A stretch of DNA of 64,000 nucleotides from Lysobacter_K koreensis (GTDB lineage: Bacteria; Pseudomonadota; Gammaproteobacteria; Xanthomonadales; Xanthomonadaceae), in assembly GCF_042677045.1 (NCBI RefSeq), contig NZ_JBHTIH010000003.1, forward strand, positions 558,001-622,000, written 5' to 3'. Below, piece by piece: positions 61,915 through 64,000 of this stretch (the first letter of the stretch is position 1; each line of letters opens with the position of its first letter). The notes beneath the pieces are model-generated. The model ran no database searches and was not told the DNA's origin. It saw only the letters and a program-made list of their open reading frames with translations. The position numbers and the translations under genes were made by a program.

Positions 61915-63552
61915 TTACCAGTCGGTCGGCTTGTAGTCCTTGAGGAACTGCCCCCACACGTGCTCGCCGGTGTTGAGGCCGGCGATGATCGGGTCGACGA
62001 TCCGCGCCGCACCGTCGACGATGTCCAGCGGCGGGTGGAAGCGCTCCTCCAGGGTCTTGCGCGCGGCGATCTCGACCGGATCCTCATCGGTGACCCAGCC
62101 CGTGTCGACGCTGTTCATGTGGATGCCGTCGCCGTGGTAATCGGCCGCGGCGGTGCGCGTCATCATGTTGAGCGCGGCCTTGGCCATGTTGGTGTGCGGG
62201 TGCCGGGTGGTCTTGAAGTTGCGGTAGAACTGCCCCTCGACCGCCGACACGTTGACGATGTGCTTGTCGCGGTTGTCGGTGCGCAGCATCAGCGGCTTGA
62301 GCCGCGCGTTGATGATGAACGGCGCGATCGCGTTGACCAGCTGCGTTTCCAGCAGCTCCACCGACGGCACCTCGGCCATCAGCAGGCGCCACGAGTTGCG
62401 CCCACGCAGGTCGACCTGCTGCAGGTCCTGGTCGAGCCGGCCCTCGGGGAACAGGTGCTTCTGGCCCAGCAGCTCCTCGGCCAGCAGCGGGATCTGCGAC
62501 AGCTGCGCCGGGCGGGTCAGGCCGGCGGCGTCGCTGCCGTCCGGGCCGAGCGAAAGCTGCATCGCCGACGCGGTCGCCTCGGGCAGCAGGTCGTAGCTGC
62601 GCAGGCCCTCGTAGCTGCCGACCAGCTGGCGCACGGCTTCGGGGGTCTCGTGCAGCGCGGCGGTCTCGCCTTCCATCATGTGCGCGTAGAACTCCGGCGG
62701 GCGGCGCACGGTCTGGCAGGCGTTGTTGATGATGAAGTCCAGGCGCGGCAGGCGCTGGTTGAGCTCGCGGCAGAACGCCTCGACGCTGGGGGTGTGGCGC
62801 AGGTCCAGGCCGAACACCTCCAGCCGGTCGCCCCACGCAGCGAAGTCGGGTTCCTGCGCGTAGCGCGCGGCGGAGTCGCGCGGAAAACGGGTGGTGACGA
62901 TCAGCCGCGCACCGGCGCGCAGCAGCTTGAGCCCGGCCTGGTAGCCGATCTTGACCCGGCCGCCGGTCAGCAGCGCGATGCGGCCGCTGAGATCCGCCGA
63001 TTCGGTGCGCTTGAAGTAGTTGAACTCCGCGCAGGCCGGGCACAGCTGGTCGTAGAAGTGGTGGACCAGCGTGTACTTCTGTTTGCAGACGTAGCAGTGC
63101 AGCAGTTCGGGCGATTCGCGGGACTCGGTCCCCGGCATAGCGACGTCGTCGCCGATCGCCTCGGGCTGGATGGCCTGGTGTTCGGTCGCACCATGCCCGA
63201 TGGTTGCGGGCGCGCTGGCGTCCGGCGCGAAACCCCGCGGCCCGAAGCCTTCGGGCACGAAGTAGTTCGGGGTGGTGAACACCGGCTTGCGGCGCAGGGC
63301 GCGGATCCCGGTCTGCTCGAGCAGCGCGTCGGCGCGGCGGATGTTCTGCGCATTGCGCTCGCGCTCCAGCGCCTTGAGCTTCTGCCGGCGCGCGCCCGGG
63401 TCGGGGTGGTAGACCCGGGCCACGGCCTGGTGCAGGCGCTTGCGGTCGTCGGCGGGCACGGCGTCGAGCAGCGTGCGGTCGGCCGCGATCGACTCGAGCA
63501 GTTCGAGGGCGGCGCGCAGGCGCTCGGGGAGCGTCGGGTCGGTGTCGGCCAT
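61915..63552 (-). CDS. Zinc-ribbon plus SDR-fold oxidoreductase-like protein
   Basis: 545 aa from ATG 63552 (556 aa if ATG 63585). Numbering from 63585: an unrecognised helical, charged N-terminal region (1-160), a zinc-ribbon with C164/C167 and C182/C185 (CYVC...CPAC), then a short-chain dehydrogenase fold with TGGRVKIG (207-214), NNAC (287-290), S447 and K469. The usual catalytic Tyr four residues before that Lys is Thr465; a YRNFK string at 454-458 is another possible site. It has an insertion of about 80 residues between the two halves. It lies between metK and ahcY; role unknown. Confidence 0.75.
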   Translation of the reverse strand: MADTDPTLPERLRAALELLESIAADRTLLDAVPADDRKRLHQAVARVYHPDPGARRQKLKALERERNAQNIRRADALLEQTGIRALRRKPVFTTPNYFVPEGFGPRGFAPDASAPATIGHGATEHQAIQPEAIGDDVAMPGTESRESPELLHCYVCKQKYTLVHHFYDQLCPACAEFNYFKRTESADLSGRIALLTGGRVKIGYQAGLKLLRAGARLIVTTRFPRDSAARYAQEPDFAAWGDRLEVFGLDLRHTPSVEAFCRELNQRLPRLDFIINNACQTVRRPPEFYAHMMEGETAALHETPEAVRQLVGSYEGLRSYDLLPEATASAMQLSLGPDGSDAAGLTRPAQLSQIPLLAEELLGQKHLFPEGRLDQDLQQVDLRGRNSWRLLMAEVPSVELLETQLVNAIAPFIINARLKPLMLRTDNRDKHIVNVSAVEGQFYRNFKTTRHPHTNMAKAALNMMTRTAAADYHGDGIHMNSVDTGWVTDEDPVEIAARKTLEERFHPPLDIVDGAARIVDPIIAGLNTGEHVWGQFLKDYKPTDW

Positions 63553-63609
63553 GGGCGGAATGGCGGCAGGCGTGGCGGTGGTCAAAGCAGCGTAATCCGT
63601 AACGAGTTT

Positions 63610-63685
63610 GTAGGAGCGGCTTCAGCCGCGATTCTGGAAATTGGCGGTCGACACGGTTTCCGATCGCGGCTGAAGCCGCTCCTAC
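63610..63685. repeat. REP element, GTAGGAGCGGCTTCAGCCGCGA type
   Basis: Two perfect 22-bp inverted arms (63610-63631 and 63664-63685) over a 32-bp centre. This is the common GTAGGAGCGGC repeat of pseudomonads and xanthomonads, distinct from the GTAGGGCGGG copies. It is upstream of the SDR-like gene. Confidence 0.9.
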
Positions 63686-63713
63686 GAAAGCTGGAGCGGC
63701 CGATCGGAAAAGA

Positions 63714-63738
63714 AAACGGGCCGCGAGGCGGCCCGTTT
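63714..63738 (-). terminator. Intrinsic terminator after metK
   Basis: Perfect 11-bp arms AAACGGGCCGC and GCGGCCCGTTT with a 3-nt loop; the minus strand continues TTCTTTTCC. It ends the metK transcript. Confidence 0.88.
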
Positions 63739-63776
63739 CCGGTGTCGCTACGCCCCGCAGAGCGAGGCGGTGCGGC

Positions 63777-64000
63777 TTACTTCTTCAGGCCGGCGTCCTT
63801 GCGCAACTCGTCGGCCTTGTCGGTCTTTTCCCACGAGAATGCGGTCGCGGTGTTCTTCTTGCCGGCGCCGTCGACGTAGCTGACTTCCTTGGGCTTGCGG
63901 CCGAAGTGGCCGTACGCCGCGGTCGACTGGTACACCGGGTGGATCAGGTCGAGCATCTTGACGATGCCGTACGGGCGCAGGTCGAAATGCTTGCGGATCA
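63777..64000 (-). CDS. metK: S-adenosylmethionine synthetase, C-terminal fragment (partial)
   Basis: The last 74 codons are visible, running off the right edge. The peptide includes FDLRPYGIVKMLDL, HPVYQSTAAYGHFGR and FSWEKTDKADELR, which match the end of MetK, the enzyme that makes SAM from methionine and ATP. It completes a metK, ahcY, metF cluster of methyl-cycle genes on this strand. TAA stop at 63777-63779, terminator 39 bp later. Confidence 0.95.
   Translation of the reverse strand, partial: IRKHFDLRPYGIVKMLDLIHPVYQSTAAYGHFGRKPKEVSYVDGAGKKNTATAFSWEKTDKADELRKDAGLKK

Overview
The window is high-GC DNA with dense, mostly short-spaced genes. Gene content and order (pilMNOPQ next to a divergent penicillin-binding protein start; tkt, gap, pgk, pyk and a class I fba close together; a metK/ahcY/metF region) and the small palindromic intergenic repeats suggest a gammaproteobacterium of the Xanthomonadaceae/Lysobacteraceae type (Lysobacter, Luteimonas, Xanthomonas relatives). 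This taxonomic call is inferred from layout and protein sequences, not from a search. It looks like chromosomal core: no insertion sequence, phage, integrase or CRISPR array was seen.

Layout. 1-5.3 kb: first codons of a leftward gene (probably PBP1A), then the type IV pilus alignment operon pilM-N-O-P-Q with a terminator. 5.4-12.3 kb: a tightly overlapped moxR-DUF58-DUF4381-batA-batB/TPR-batD stress/envelope operon. 12.4-16.1 kb: a DAACS symporter and transketolase, separated by repeats. 16.3-23.0 kb (leftward): a methyltransferase-like protein, an acetyl-CoA hydrolase family protein preceded by a 13-unit 21-bp tandem array, a sulfur-handling operon (MBL persulfide dioxygenase-like, two YeeE/YedE halves, TauE/SafE permease), and an S1/P1 nuclease. 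23.1-35.7 kb: central carbon genes gap, pgk, pyk and fba, interleaved with a diguanylate cyclase and a leftward nrdA-nrdB operon whose 5' leader carries a cobalamin riboswitch. 35.8-45.7 kb: macrodomain protein, cysteine synthase, an RND efflux pair, a SpoU rRNA methyltransferase, an M28 peptidase, mscL and a FAH-fold enzyme. 45.8-52.5 kb: Rieske protein, SLC13 permease, trmB, thiG, thiS and a GDSL autotransporter esterase. 52.6-56.7 kb: tRNA-Gly(CCC), a RimB/RimK pair and a two-component system. 56.7-64 kb (leftward): ilvE, two tandem paralogous secreted proteins, metF, ahcY behind an SAH riboswitch, an unusual zinc-ribbon SDR protein, and the 3' end of metK.

How the parts connect. The sugar-phosphate genes give much of lower glycolysis and the non-oxidative pentose phosphate route. 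metK, ahcY and metF make up most of an activated-methyl cycle and are placed together, with ahcY under SAH sensing. Ribonucleotide reductase is apparently under B12 sensing, which implies a B12-dependent alternative elsewhere in the genome. The most notable non-coding features are the two riboswitches, the 21-bp dyad array at 19.27-19.54 kb, a run of four perfect hairpins between thiS and thiG, an orphan strong terminator at 54.33 kb, and REP-type palindromes whose terminal TAG supplies the stop codon of three genes.
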